From NCBI GenBank assembly GCA_963722555.1, contig CAVRNQ010000006.1, positions 62,001 through 126,000 of the forward strand: a stretch of DNA of 64,000 bases, read 5' to 3'. Positions 32,829 to 42,125 of the stretch are shown here, piece after piece. The notes beneath the pieces are model-generated. The model was not told the origin of the DNA. It made no database searches and saw nothing but the letters and a program-made list of their open reading frames with translations. The first letter of the stretch is position 1. The number at the start of each line of letters is the position of its first letter. Position numbers and translations under genes: made by a program. Source of the DNA: Bog-366 sp963722555. GTDB taxonomy: Bacteria; Acidobacteriota; Terriglobia; UBA7540.

Positions 32829-33980
32829 ATGAAAGACGCGGGAATTGAGATGGAACACGGCGATTCCGCGAGCCACGCGGCCGTTAGCCGTACGCTTCCC
32901 GTCGCGAGGCTGGTTTCACTCGATGCCCTGCGCGGATTCGACATGCTTTGGATTACGGGCGGCACGGCGATTTTGCTGGGCCTGGGGAAGGTCCTCCAGC
33001 GCCCGTGGTTCGACAAGTTCCTCGAGCAGTTCGACCATGTGCCCTGGCGGGGGTTGCATTTCTTTGACCTCATCTGGCCGTTGTTCATGTTCATCATGGG
33101 AGCCGCCATACCGCTTTCAGTCGCCAAGCGGCGGGCCAAGGGCGCAACGGATCGCAGCCTGCTGCTGCATGCGGTGCGGCGGGCCCTTATCATGTTCTGT
33201 CTGGGAACGATCACACAGGGAAATCTCCTGTTGTTTGACTTGTCAAAATTCCGCCCCTGTTACAGTGTTCTGCACGGACTGGCCGCGGGCTACCTGCTGG
33301 CGACCATCGTGGTATTGAAGGTAAAGGAGAAGTGGCACCCTGCCACGATCGGAGCTTTCCTACTGGTGTACTGGGCGATGATCATGCTGATCCCGGTGCC
33401 CGGGGTGGGCGCGGGCGTGCTGACTCCCCAAGGGAACGTGGCGACCTATGTGGATAAGCTGGTTCTCGGCCGGTTCCATTACGGGGAGAACACCTGGTTC
33501 CTGAGCTACCTGGGCTTCGGCGCCTCCGTGCTGCTGGGCGTGCTGGCGGGACAGATCCTGATGGCCGACCGCACGGCGAGGAGCAAGATTTACCGGTTGC
33601 TGGGGGCAGGCGCGGTGAGCTTGGTGGTGGGACTCCTCTGGAGCCTCTGGTTCCCTGTGATCAAGCTGCTGTGGACAAGCTCCTACGTACTGATTGGGGG
33701 CGGGGTGAGCTTTCTCGTGTTGGCCCTGTTCTACTGGATCGTTGATGTGCGGGGATATCGGAAGTGGGCTTTCGGGTTCATTGTCATCGGCATGAATTCG
33801 ATCGCCGTTTACTTTGCCACCGAGGTGTTCGATTTCACCCGCATCGGGAACGTGTTTGTGGGTAACCTGCTGCCCCGCCTGGGCCGGTGGGACAGCTTGG
33901 TGGAGGCCTCTGCGGCCTTCGCCTCCGTCTGGTTAATATTGTATTGGATGTATCGCAAGAAGGAATTTATCAAAATCTGA
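32829..33980 (+). CDS. DUF5009 / heparan-alpha-glucosaminide N-acetyltransferase-like membrane protein
   Basis: This 383-residue membrane protein has about 10 helices. Typical are the start LVSLDALRGFDMLWI, FFDLIWPLFMFIMGAAIPLSVAKR, HGLAAGYLLATIV and the late GMNSIAVYF. Human HGSNAT, a distant relative, acetylates terminal glucosamine on the lumenal side with a cytosolic acetyl-CoA. Bacterial members probably acetylate cell-surface sugars, but this is unproven. ATG 32829 follows GGGAGGA by 5 nt. The longer frame upstream has no conservation. It is monocistronic, with a repeat element just downstream. Confidence 0.88.
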   Translation: MKDAGIEMEHGDSASHAAVSRTLPVARLVSLDALRGFDMLWITGGTAILLGLGKVLQRPWFDKFLEQFDHVPWRGLHFFDLIWPLFMFIMGAAIPLSVAKRRAKGATDRSLLLHAVRRALIMFCLGTITQGNLLLFDLSKFRPCYSVLHGLAAGYLLATIVVLKVKEKWHPATIGAFLLVYWAMIMLIPVPGVGAGVLTPQGNVATYVDKLVLGRFHYGENTWFLSYLGFGASVLLGVLAGQILMADRTARSKIYRLLGAGAVSLVVGLLWSLWFPVIKLLWTSSYVLIGGGVSFLVLALFYWIVDVRGYRKWAFGFIVIGMNSIAVYFATEVFDFTRIGNVFVGNLLPRLGRWDSLVEASAAFASVWLILYWMYRKKEFIKI

Positions 33981-34021
33981 TACGGATCTCTCACTACGGA
34001 ATTGAAAGGGCGGGGCTGAAG

Positions 34022-34201
34022 AGGCTGCGGAAAAACCGCCAAAGCTGTCATCCTGAGGAGGCGAAGCCGGTCCCGTTCGCTTCGCTCAGGGCAGGCTCTG
34101 AGTGAAACGAAGGAAGGACCTCTGTATTTGCTTGAAAATTCAAATACAGGGGTCCTTCGCTTCGCTCAGGATGACAGCATCGGAGCCTTATTCCGCAGCC
34201 T
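34022..34201. repeat. palindromic MITE-like element, AGGCTGCGGAAAAAC family, copy 2
   Basis: The left end AGGCTGCGGAAAAACCGC (34022-34039) and right end TTATTCCGCAGCCT (34188-34201, one mismatch) bound it. The interior matches the copy after uvrB but has 24 extra bases with CGCTTCGCTCAGGGCAGG. Confidence 0.85.
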
Positions 34202-34255
34202 GTGAAGCCCTGCCCTGACGAGCCGAGTTATTCAAGGAATTCCTGTGACATGACA

Positions 34256-35668
34256 CTAAACCTTCCTTTCCTTCCAGCGGCCGCGCCGGAAGAGGAGTAC
34301 GCTCACGGCGGCGATGAGGGATTCGGCGATCGCAATTGCCCAGTAGACGCCGTTTGAGCGCATGCCCATGGGGATGGCCAGTGCGTAGGCCAGCGGAATC
34401 TCAAACAGCAGGAACCCAAAGAAGTTCAAGACGGTGGGCGTTACGGTGTCTCCTGCTCCGCCGAAGGCCTGCATCATCACCATGCCGTACGCGTACCCGA
34501 TGTTGCCCAAACTGATGATTCGCAGACAGGCGATGCCGAGGGGAATGATCGCCGGGTCGGAAGTGAACCATCGAACGATCGGCCCCGCGAACAAGACCAA
34601 GAACACACCTTCGCCACCCAGAAACAGCATGTTGTAGAAGCCTGTCTTCCAGACTGATTCCTCCGCCCGCTCCGGCTGGCGGGCGCCAAGATTCTGGCCT
34701 ACCAGCGTAGCGGCAGCGCCGCTTAACCCCCACGCGGGCAGGATGAAAAAGATGGCGATCCGGATGCCGATGGTATAGCCGGCAAGGGCGGCGCTCCCGA
34801 ACACGCTTACCATCCGCACCAAGCAGACCCAGGCAACTTGCGGAATCAATATCTGCGTGATTCCGGTCACCGAGATCCTGAGCAGCCGCAGCATAACTTC
34901 CAGGTTGAGGCGAATCTGGCGGGCGTAAATCCGGATGTGCTCGCCACCCTTGTACAGGCGGTAGAACTGATAGGCCACTCCCACCCCGCGCCCGATGATC
35001 GTCGACAGCGCGGCGCCCGTCACCCCCAGACGGGGGAACGGCCCCAGGCCGAAGATCAGGCAGGGATCGAGAACCAAGTTGATGGAATTCGAAAGCCACA
35101 GGACCCGCATGGCGACGGCGGCGTCACCCGCACCGCGAAACACGGCGTTGTTCAGAAACAGCAGCAACACCACGGTGCAACCGCCCATGGTGATGCGGGC
35201 AAAACTCGTGCCGACCGTGAGGATGCCGGGCGATGCGCCCATCAAGCGCAGCAGGCGCGGAGCCAAGTAGAGGCAGGGGAGCCCCATGCCGAGGCCGGCG
35301 AGCAAACCCAGCGCGATCGCCTGTACGCCCGCCACTGCGGCCCCTTCGCGATCCTTTTCACCGACCCGCCGCGCCACCATGGCCGTGGCAGACACGCCCA
35401 TGCCCATGCCCACCGCATACACCAGTGACAACACCGATTCGACCAGCCCCACGGTGGCTACCGAGTCCGCGCCCAGACGCGCCACCCAGAAAACGTCCAC
35501 GACGGCAAACAGGGATTCCATGGACGCTTCCAGAACCATGGGCACGGCGAGAAGAAGAATGGCGCGCCGGAGGCTGCCCGTGGTGTAGTCCTGGTGCGAG
35601 CCCCGCAGGGCTTCGCGTACCGAGGCCCAGAATGACGATGACTCGCGAGTTGTGAGAGGGCTGTCCAT
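34256..35668 (-). CDS. MATE-family multidrug/cation efflux transporter
   Basis: This 470-residue membrane protein has 12 helices in two homologous halves. Hallmarks are AILLLAVPMVLEASMESLFAVVDVFWVARLGADSVATVGL in the first half and TLVGQNLGARQPERAEESVW in the second. It exports organic cations or toxins driven by Na+ or H+. ATG 35668 (MDSPLTT) is chosen over a TTG five codons upstream. There is no regulator gene beside it. The position between a repeat and the uroporphyrinogen-decarboxylase-like gene gives no substrate hint. Confidence 0.93.
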   Translation of the reverse strand: MDSPLTTRESSSFWASVREALRGSHQDYTTGSLRRAILLLAVPMVLEASMESLFAVVDVFWVARLGADSVATVGLVESVLSLVYAVGMGMGVSATAMVARRVGEKDREGAAVAGVQAIALGLLAGLGMGLPCLYLAPRLLRLMGASPGILTVGTSFARITMGGCTVVLLLFLNNAVFRGAGDAAVAMRVLWLSNSINLVLDPCLIFGLGPFPRLGVTGAALSTIIGRGVGVAYQFYRLYKGGEHIRIYARQIRLNLEVMLRLLRISVTGITQILIPQVAWVCLVRMVSVFGSAALAGYTIGIRIAIFFILPAWGLSGAAATLVGQNLGARQPERAEESVWKTGFYNMLFLGGEGVFLVLFAGPIVRWFTSDPAIIPLGIACLRIISLGNIGYAYGMVMMQAFGGAGDTVTPTVLNFFGFLLFEIPLAYALAIPMGMRSNGVYWAIAIAESLIAAVSVLLFRRGRWKERKV

Positions 35669-35933
35669 AACGACTAAACGCAAGAGCTGCTTTTCAGGAT
35701 TCGGCCCGGACCGGGGCCTGGCGAGTGCAGAACAATCCGGATTAGAAACCTACCGCGGCTTGATCCCCATGATGTTCTTACCTTACGACGAAGAATCGCG
35801 GGCGCGCAAGCAGAATCGGAGGACGAAGATCGCCTGGCGGCAATTTGTGAATTACCCCACGCCGCACCCCTGTAACGCTGGTGTCCCCACCGGCGGCCGG
35901 CGATGAGGACATCGCCGCTACAAAGCGGAATTC

Positions 35934-37103
35934 TCACGCCGCGTACACGCAATTCCGCGCTTCGTTGGCGTAGGCTTCGATCAAGCGCGGGTCGGCGTCG
36001 AAGAAGTGGTCGGAGGGCGAGAGGATGTAGCCGCCGCCTGCGCCTGCCGCCTCAAAGCATTGGCGCACGGCAGCCCGCGTCTCTTCCGGTGCGCAACCGA
36101 TCAGGCCATGAAACTGATCGAAGCCGCCAATCATCGCGACCCGGTCGCCGATGCGCCGCTTGGCTTCGGCTAAATCCACATCCCCGCCCATACCCGCAGG
36201 CGTAAAAGTCTCCATGGCGTCAGGCTGCATGGCGGCGACCTTCTCCAGGATCGGCATCATGCCGCCGCAGGTGTGGTAGACAATCCGTTGGCCCGCCTGG
36301 TGAGCGAGGGCGATCAGTTCCGTGTCGTAGGGCGCCACGAACTCGTCGAAAATCCGGGGTGAGATAACCGTGCTCGAGGCCGAACCGCCGCCCAGTTCCA
36401 AGATGTCGAATTTCGCGCCTGCCAGCGATTGGACGTAGACCTTCTTGCGCCGCTGCAGGATGCGCAGAAACTCATGCACCCAGGCAGGGTCATCATAAGT
36501 GGCGAGGATGAGCTGCTCGGTGGGATAGAGACAGCAGGCGTCCTGCCAGGTGCCCGGCTGTCCGAATACGTCGAAACAGAGAAGGTGGCTGCGCACCAGG
36601 CCGCGCTCGCCGTACTCCTGGGCGACTCGATTCACGGCCTCCACGTCGCACCAGGGGGAGGTGACGTATTCGCCGATCACGTCAATATCGCGCTTGGACT
36701 TGATGAGGTGTTCGGTGACCCAGGTGGTCTGCTCATTCGATTGCGTCACCATGGAGAGGGTGCCCTTGGGTGTCACAAAGCGATAACGTATGGTCTTCGC
36801 GGGCTGGCTGGGAACCCCTTCCGATTCCGTCCGCCAGTGGTTGGACCAGATGCGGCGCGCTTCCAGAAACCCCGGGACGCCTTGTAGAGGATCGAAGTAG
36901 TCCCCACTGCCGGGCGCGGGCTTGTGCAGCACCGGCCAGGTGATCGCGTCCAGGCCAAAGTGCTCGAAGAATTCCTGGCTGGAGATTCCCCCCAGATATT
37001 TGTCCAGAAAATACTGCATGACGTGATGGGTCGTCACCGGCAAGCGATCGGGTCTGTCACGTCGGAGAGCGGCGAGCAATCGTTGTTTGGAAGTCATGGC
37101 CAT
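35934..37103 (-). CDS. uroporphyrinogen decarboxylase (UroD) family protein
   Basis: This 389-residue (beta/alpha)8 protein of the URO-D superfamily starts with MTSKQRLLAALRRDRPDRLPVT, as in the methyltransferase/uncharacterised branch of the family. It contains GAKFDILELGGGSASST, VYHTCGGMMPILEKV and ETFTPAGMGGDVDLAEAKRRIGDRVAMIGGFDQ. Canonical HemE residues are not clearly kept, and no other heme genes are nearby, so it is probably a corrinoid methyltransferase-like or catabolic homologue rather than HemE. The HTCGG motif resembles zinc-binding sites of methyltransferases. No strong ribosome site precedes the two possible ATG codons. Confidence 0.85.
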   Translation of the reverse strand: MAMTSKQRLLAALRRDRPDRLPVTTHHVMQYFLDKYLGGISSQEFFEHFGLDAITWPVLHKPAPGSGDYFDPLQGVPGFLEARRIWSNHWRTESEGVPSQPAKTIRYRFVTPKGTLSMVTQSNEQTTWVTEHLIKSKRDIDVIGEYVTSPWCDVEAVNRVAQEYGERGLVRSHLLCFDVFGQPGTWQDACCLYPTEQLILATYDDPAWVHEFLRILQRRKKVYVQSLAGAKFDILELGGGSASSTVISPRIFDEFVAPYDTELIALAHQAGQRIVYHTCGGMMPILEKVAAMQPDAMETFTPAGMGGDVDLAEAKRRIGDRVAMIGGFDQFHGLIGCAPEETRAAVRQCFEAAGAGGGYILSPSDHFFDADPRLIEAYANEARNCVYAA

Positions 37104-37339
37104 GGTTCAAACGCTCATGAACTTCTTGTCAATGGCGTGGCTCCAGCGGCGCGCAGTATAGCACGATTGGGGATGGGCGTTGGCATCAACGCATGGCTGG
37201 AAATGGGCTGCGCTGGTGGCGGTCGAGGTGGGTCAGTTTCGGAAAGAAGCTGGTTCCCGCAGCAGCACGCTGAGCGGTCCAGAAGGCGGAAGCTCTGCAC
37301 GGGCGCAGTAGGGGACGGGGTTTTCGAGCGCGGAGGAGT

Positions 37340-37633
37340 CTACCAGGAGCGTTTCCGAGCGGGGCGATGTGCCTCGCGGTGGGCATCGAGTTCCTGGTCG
37401 GAAAGGGTGGAACGGTGGGGCAGGGGATGCTCGGCAGTCTCGAGGTCCAGGGCATTTTGGAGTTTCTGATAGCAGAGGGCGGCCGCGTCCTGAAAGGGTA
37501 AACGTGTTTCGGCAAATGCGCGGTTGGAGATGCTGAAGACGAACTCGCGATCTTCTGCCTGTTTGTTGATCACCCGGTAGGTGTAGTCCCGACCATGTGC
37601 TTTCAGTTGAAATCCGAGATACTGGATCTGCAT
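37340..37633 (-). CDS. small hypothetical protein downstream of cspA
   Basis: This 97-residue protein from ATG 37633 begins MQIQYLGFQLKAHGRDYTYRV, has a compact N-terminal half (INKQAEDREFVFSISNRAF) and a helix with AALCYQKLQNAL, then a polar tail rich in Arg and His. The alternating beta pattern followed by a helix suggests a folded domain. I recognise no named family. It follows the cspA gene by 79 bp on the same strand. The cotranscription suggests a role in RNA or stress biology, but this is a guess. The longer open frame runs into cspA in another phase and is ignored. Confidence 0.65.
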   Translation of the reverse strand: MQIQYLGFQLKAHGRDYTYRVINKQAEDREFVFSISNRAFAETRLPFQDAAALCYQKLQNALDLETAEHPLPHRSTLSDQELDAHREAHRPARKRSW

Positions 37634-37712
37634 GAGGACTTCGTTCCCGGGTTGAGGTTCCCACCCGCGCCTGTGCGAACGTGCAAGGCGCGGGCAGGGG
37701 GTTAGGTGGTTC

Positions 37713-37919
37713 TTAGAGCTTTTTGACGTTCTCGGCTTGCAGGCCCTTGGGGCCCTTGGTGACAGCGAACTCCACCGCTTCACCTTCTGCGAGCGATTTG
37801 AAACCCTCAGCTTGGATGGCGGAGTGATGCACGAAGACATCATCTCCGGAAGCGCGCTGGATGAACCCATAGCCTTTCGAATTGTTGAACCACTTCACGA
37901 CACCTTGTTCTCTGTCCAT
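37713..37919 (-). CDS. cspA: cold shock protein (CspA family)
   Basis: This 68-residue OB-fold protein binds single-stranded RNA/DNA and melts RNA structure. RNP1 is KGYGFIQ and RNP2 is VFVHHSAI; EGEAVEFAVTKGPKGLQAENVKKL is the usual ending. It has a long leader of about 140 nt with its own strong promoter (38067-38095) and a terminator-like hairpin (37988-38020), so expression is probably controlled in the leader. Confidence 0.96.
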   Translation of the reverse strand: MDREQGVVKWFNNSKGYGFIQRASGDDVFVHHSAIQAEGFKSLAEGEAVEFAVTKGPKGLQAENVKKL

Positions 37920-37987
37920 ATTGTTTCAATGTTCCTTTGTTCGTTTGACATTAGCTTGTTGAGGTCTCGCAACCGCTCGCCAGGAAC

Positions 37988-38020
37988 AAAAAAGGCCACA
38001 AAATCATAGATTTTGCGGCC
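37988..38020 (-). terminator. terminator-like hairpin in the cspA leader
   Basis: On the minus strand GGCCGCAAAATC-TAT-GATTTTGTGGCC is followed directly by TTTTTTG. It is a textbook rho-independent terminator, yet it stands between the cspA promoter and start codon, about 70 nt before the latter, suggesting attenuation. Confidence 0.8.
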
Positions 38021-38066
38021 CCCAGTGAACCCGACGTTTGGTCACAAAAACTGATCAAGCTCACTC

Positions 38067-38095
38067 AGTATACACGTTTGGCAATTGTTGTGCAA
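38067..38095 (-). promoter_or_regulatory. cspA promoter
   Basis: On the minus strand there is TTGCAC (38090-38095), a 17-bp spacer and TATACT (38067-38072). Transcription would start near 38060, giving a leader of about 140 nt. Confidence 0.8.
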
Positions 38096-38289
38096 GGCCA
38101 AATTTCCAAGAATATTACTGTGCTCGAAAGTCGCTATGCAGGTCCGCAGGCAGAGACACTCGAAGGCTTTTGATCACCAACCCTCAGATGAGGCGGGCTG
38201 GCCGCGGGTAATCCAAACAACGGACTAAATGTAGCCACCTGCTTGCAGGGACACCGCGCGCCGTTTCCCTACGCCCGCTTTCCGGCCTA

Positions 38290-39828
38290 TTAGATGAAAG
38301 AATGGATGTGCGGCCAAACTTCCTGGAGTGTGTGCCGGGGTTTCCGGCAAAGGAAAATGGGAGTCCCGGACTCGCGTGCATACGGGTGTTCGAAGGTCGC
38401 GACCTCCTGGACGTCTTCATACAAGCGATCATAGGATTTCTTCGACCCACCGATCACCAACAACACCGTTCCCGCTTTGTCGCCGGGTCCCCAGAACCAA
38501 TAGCTGTTGTGACTGCTGATGGCGTTCGGCAGGCCATACTGTTTCCCGAAGAAGTCGATGGCGCCGGCGAATCCGTAGTTGCTGGCCCCGATCACGCAGT
38601 CAGCTTTCTCCTCGGGCGAGAGGCGGTTGTAAACCTTTGCCACTTGCGCGGTCATTTCCGGCCACCCAAACATGTCAGCATACATCTGCGGGAGCCGGAG
38701 GTTCCTGTTCCCCCTTTCACCGGAACTCGGCTTGATTCCCACCCAGTTTTGATATCGGATGAAGGTTTCCACCGGAAGGACCGGAATCGCCAACGGGGCG
38801 GATAGGAGACCCCCTAAGACCAGCGCCGTGAGGCAAGCTGGCTTCAGCCAGTTCCAGTGGCCGCGGGCAATCAGGGCTTCGACGGCCACGGCGCCCGCGG
38901 GCAAGAGGATCAGGAAGGCGGGCGCAAAATAGTAAGGTTTCGAGTGAGTGCTGAGGAGAAGCGCCAGCACCGCCAGCCAGATCCATCCCAGCGTCTGAAA
39001 CTGGCGCCCCTGACGGAAGAAGAAAAGGTAAATGAGCCCCGCCAGCCAGATCGGAAGCGTGAAGGGGTGAACTTGTAGCGCACATTCCTTGAGGAAAGCC
39101 CAAGGAGTCATGGGAAGGTTCTTCTTGAAGGTCGCGTTGTGAATGAACTCCGCGGTGGGGAAGTGGTTGCGCACTTCCCACAGGACGTGTGGCAGGAAAA
39201 TCACCGCAGCCAGCGCGCCACCCAACCACAGCCACTTGTTACGGAAGTGTTTGCGCGCTGGAGTGAGCACTAGTCCCGCGATCAGGCCCAGGCCTAGAAA
39301 TCCCATCGAGTATTTGTTTTCAAGCCCCAAGCCTGCGACCAAGCCGAACAGAATCCAGAGTCGGGGTTCGCCATCCTTCAGGATGCGAACCAGAAGGAAA
39401 ATGGCCAGCGCCCAGAACAGATGGTCGAAGCAGTTCATCGAGTAGTAGTTGTCGATGGCGAGGTAAACGCCCCCAATCATGAACGCGATAGCCGCGAGCG
39501 TCTGCGCAAAGCGGGCGCCGCCCAATTCGTACGCAATCAGCCCCACCAGGTAAGCCACAAGCGCGCCACACACCGCGGGTAAAAAGCGCAGCGCGAAAAG
39601 CGAATACCCCAACAGGTGGCCGCTGATCGCCAGCATGAATGCCGAAAACGGCGGCTGGTCAACATAGCCCCAGGCCAGGTGCTTGCTGCACGCAATGTAG
39701 TAGAGCTCGTCGCGGAAATATCCGTAGCTGCCGTTGCTCAAGAAATGAATCAGCAGGGCCGCGAGCGCCAGAGAGATCAGCGTACGGTCGTCGGCGCGAG
39801 TGCTACGCTCCGAGGTGGGGATGTTCAT
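38290..39828 (-). CDS. GT39/ArnT-like membrane glycosyltransferase
   Basis: This 512-residue membrane protein has about 11-12 helices. The first periplasmic loop carries GYFRDELYYIACSKHLAWGYVDQPPFSAFML, whose Asp-Glu pair matches the catalytic acidic motif of GT-C enzymes such as ArnT and protein mannosyltransferases; PPF also fits. DNYYSMNCFDHLFWALAIFLL is a further family box. It would transfer a sugar from a polyprenyl-phosphate donor to a lipid or protein at the outer face. ATG 39828 follows GAGGAG by 8 nt; the longer upstream frame has no conservation. The acceptor is unknown. Confidence 0.88.
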   Translation of the reverse strand: MNIPTSERSTRADDRTLISLALAALLIHFLSNGSYGYFRDELYYIACSKHLAWGYVDQPPFSAFMLAISGHLLGYSLFALRFLPAVCGALVAYLVGLIAYELGGARFAQTLAAIAFMIGGVYLAIDNYYSMNCFDHLFWALAIFLLVRILKDGEPRLWILFGLVAGLGLENKYSMGFLGLGLIAGLVLTPARKHFRNKWLWLGGALAAVIFLPHVLWEVRNHFPTAEFIHNATFKKNLPMTPWAFLKECALQVHPFTLPIWLAGLIYLFFFRQGRQFQTLGWIWLAVLALLLSTHSKPYYFAPAFLILLPAGAVAVEALIARGHWNWLKPACLTALVLGGLLSAPLAIPVLPVETFIRYQNWVGIKPSSGERGNRNLRLPQMYADMFGWPEMTAQVAKVYNRLSPEEKADCVIGASNYGFAGAIDFFGKQYGLPNAISSHNSYWFWGPGDKAGTVLLVIGGSKKSYDRLYEDVQEVATFEHPYARESGTPIFLCRKPRHTLQEVWPHIHSFI

Positions 39829-40166
39829 TGACAGATGCTCCTCGTTTCGCGGGTGGCGAGTCTCGGAAGTCCATCTTACAAACCCGACTTCGTAAGGTAA
39901 ACACACTTTTCAGCCAGGTGATGGGCGGACGGCCGCGGCAGGGTAGTCTGCGCCTGCCGGACCGGCGTGCGGGCGGCACCGCGACAGCCAACTGACCGAC
40001 GAACCTCCCCCGGCGGGAATGCAGTTTGGGTTGTAACCTTGCAAGGCCAGAGGGATAGGGCGCGATTTCCCGCACCCGCGGAGGCCCGGTAATTCCACGG
40101 GCTCTACTGCGGGAACGTGACCGCGAGCTTCGGCAAACGCGAAGCAGTTCATTGAGGCAGATGCTC
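39829..40166. other. intergenic region, no gene seen
   Basis: This is a divergent upstream region for the GT39 gene (minus) and the CxxC protein (plus). No repeat, RNA gene or clear promoter was recognised. Confidence 0.5.
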
Positions 40167-40403
40167 ATGAAAGATGCAAATGTTACTGACCGCGATCGAG
40201 CTATGGCACAACGCTGCGAGGAGTGCCCGGTGTGCAATCGGGCGCGCCGGAAGCAGCGGGGCGTGGCTTTCTGGTTTGTGAAGCAGCTTGAAGGCAGCGT
40301 GTGCCCGTTCTGCAAAGCCTATGAAAAGGTTCACGGGCGCAAGGCACACGAACCGGTGAACTCCCATGATGATCCAGGCGATCTCGACAGGCACGTCGCG
40401 TAA
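40167..40403 (+). CDS. small Cys-rich (CxxC) protein, putative zinc ribbon
   Basis: This 78-residue protein contains CEECPVCNRARRKQRGVAFW, then VCPFCKAYEKVHGRKAHEPV. The CxxCxxC cluster and the later CPFC could bind a metal as a zinc ribbon or form redox disulfides. FWFVKQLEG lies between. I have a vague memory of similar small unnamed proteins in soil bacteria, but no function. ATG 40167 follows TGAGGCAG; ATG 40161 would overlap it. It is isolated, with about 340 bp of empty sequence before it and convergent neighbours after. Confidence 0.6.
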   Translation: MKDANVTDRDRAMAQRCEECPVCNRARRKQRGVAFWFVKQLEGSVCPFCKAYEKVHGRKAHEPVNSHDDPGDLDRHVA

Positions 40404-40550
40404 CCCCCCCGCTCGGCCCAGCCGCCTATTGGCCGTAATCGCCGTCAACATCCACGCTGCTGCTTCCTCACCGCGCCGGTCTGTGGCCGGAGCAGCGGCC
40501 CAGGGGTGAGGAATCGCCGACCAGAATCATGATCACGGCGAGCGGAGGGG

Positions 40551-42125
40551 CTAGTGTCCTTTGAGGAGCTGCGAAATACGCGGAAAGAGGCTGGCGGCCT
40601 GTTGGGCTTGCGGGTCGCCCTTGGTCTCGAGTTCGTCGCCGCGAGCCAGGCCGAAGGCCAAGTTGGTCAGCTCGACCTTGAGGCGCAGCCTCAGGTAGTC
40701 CTGATCCTTTGACCAGTACTCTTCCGGCACGCGGACGTGGTTGCGCTCGAGGCTGGCTCGGAAGTGCTCAAGCATTTCGGGAGGCGGCTCAAAGGACTCC
40801 GCCACTTTGCCGTGTGTGCTCAGGTACTCCTCGGCGTAGCCTGTCAGGTAGCCGCGTTGGTTCAGGAACGCGAGCCAGGGGTCGAGGACTGGCCCGGGGA
40901 TGGCCACGTCCGGAGTGATGCCACCTCCGGAGGTGACGGGGCGGCCGTCGTCGGTGTGGAAGGCGCGCGCGGCGGTCGCGCCGGGACCCGCGTCTTTCGC
41001 GGTTTTTCCCTTAGGCAAGGCGGGCTGGTCGAGAGAAGCGAAGGTGAGTGCCGTGCCGGCGAGGGGCCGCTGGATGGAGCGTCCGCTGGGAGTGAAGTAT
41101 TGGCCGGCGGTAAGCGCCAAGCCGGTCTGCTCGCCCAACTCCATAACCGATTGCACCACGCCCTTGCCGTAGGTGGGCTCACCGGCGATGAGGGCGCGAT
41201 CGTGCTCCTGCAGCGCGGCAGCCAACACCTCCGCGGCGCTGGCCGTGTTGCCGTTGACGAGCACCACGATCGGGAGGTTGTAGCGATGGGGCGGTGGCGA
41301 GGTGTGGTAAACCTTCTCGGGCATGGCTCGGCCACGGGTGGTCAGAACTAAGGCGTCCGGCTGGAGGAAGAGGCTCGCGGCCCCAACGGCCGCGTCCACC
41401 ATGCCGCCGTGGTTGTCGCGCAGGTCGATGAGCAGGCCCTTCAGTCGCGGGGCGTCCAGGCGGTCGAGCGTGCCGGCAATTTCCTGCGGGGTCTTTCCCT
41501 CGAAGCTACTCACATGCAGATAGGCGATTCCGGGCGACCAGAGGAAAGCCTTGTCAACCGAAGGCAGAGCGACCTCGGCGGGGTTCAGGTCAAAATCCTC
41601 CGCTACAACTCTGCCAGGATGAATCACCCCCAGGCGCACCGGGTGCGAGCGCGAGCTCTTGAGGAGATCAACCAGCGACTGGAAATCCAGGCGGGCAACG
41701 CGCTGCCCGTTGATCTCCACAATATCATCACCGGGACCCAGGCCGGCGCGCCCGGAGGGTGAGCCCTCCGCCGTCTGCAGGATCACCACCTTGCCTGGCG
41801 AGACGTAGAGGATGGAGCCGAAACCCAGCGCTTCGCCGCGCGCCTGCTGTTTCAAGAGCTCGAATTGGTCGCGGTCCAGGAAAGCACAGAAGGGGTCGAG
41901 CGCCGAAAGCATGCCGCGAATGCCGCCATCGAAGATCGCGTGGTCAGGGTCCACGGGCTCCACGTAATGCTGCTCGATGGTGCCCCAGAGGGTGGCGAAT
42001 TTTGAGGCCTGCGCGGCGACATCGTCAGGAGGCCCCGAAGAGGTCTGCGGAAAGAACCGGGGAGCACAAAGCAGAAGCGCACCAGAGAGAAGAAGGATGC
42101 GCAAAAGGGGGGCCGGAATCTTCAA
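40551..42125 (-). CDS. S41 family C-terminal-processing peptidase
   Basis: This 524-residue exported serine protease of the tail-specific (CtpA/Prc) type has a signal peptide at about 1-27, a helical N-terminal domain and a PDZ domain near 95-190 (GLGPGDDIVEINGQRV). The peptidase core has LLIDLRDNHGGMVDAAV, the nucleophile Ser in VNGNTASAAEVLAAAL and the Lys base in PTYGKGVVQS. Such enzymes trim cell-wall hydrolases and envelope proteins. The first start is TTG 42125, with AAGGAGG lying rather far (14 nt) upstream, so translation may be weak. About 130 C-terminal residues form an extra helical domain. Confidence 0.92.
   Translation of the reverse strand: MKIPAPLLRILLLSGALLLCAPRFFPQTSSGPPDDVAAQASKFATLWGTIEQHYVEPVDPDHAIFDGGIRGMLSALDPFCAFLDRDQFELLKQQARGEALGFGSILYVSPGKVVILQTAEGSPSGRAGLGPGDDIVEINGQRVARLDFQSLVDLLKSSRSHPVRLGVIHPGRVVAEDFDLNPAEVALPSVDKAFLWSPGIAYLHVSSFEGKTPQEIAGTLDRLDAPRLKGLLIDLRDNHGGMVDAAVGAASLFLQPDALVLTTRGRAMPEKVYHTSPPPHRYNLPIVVLVNGNTASAAEVLAAALQEHDRALIAGEPTYGKGVVQSVMELGEQTGLALTAGQYFTPSGRSIQRPLAGTALTFASLDQPALPKGKTAKDAGPGATAARAFHTDDGRPVTSGGGITPDVAIPGPVLDPWLAFLNQRGYLTGYAEEYLSTHGKVAESFEPPPEMLEHFRASLERNHVRVPEEYWSKDQDYLRLRLKVELTNLAFGLARGDELETKGDPQAQQAASLFPRISQLLKGH

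Noticed and set aside
35934..37103. True HemE (heme biosynthesis)
   Set aside because: The sequence fits the UroD-like methyltransferase/unknown branch; no heme genes nearby.
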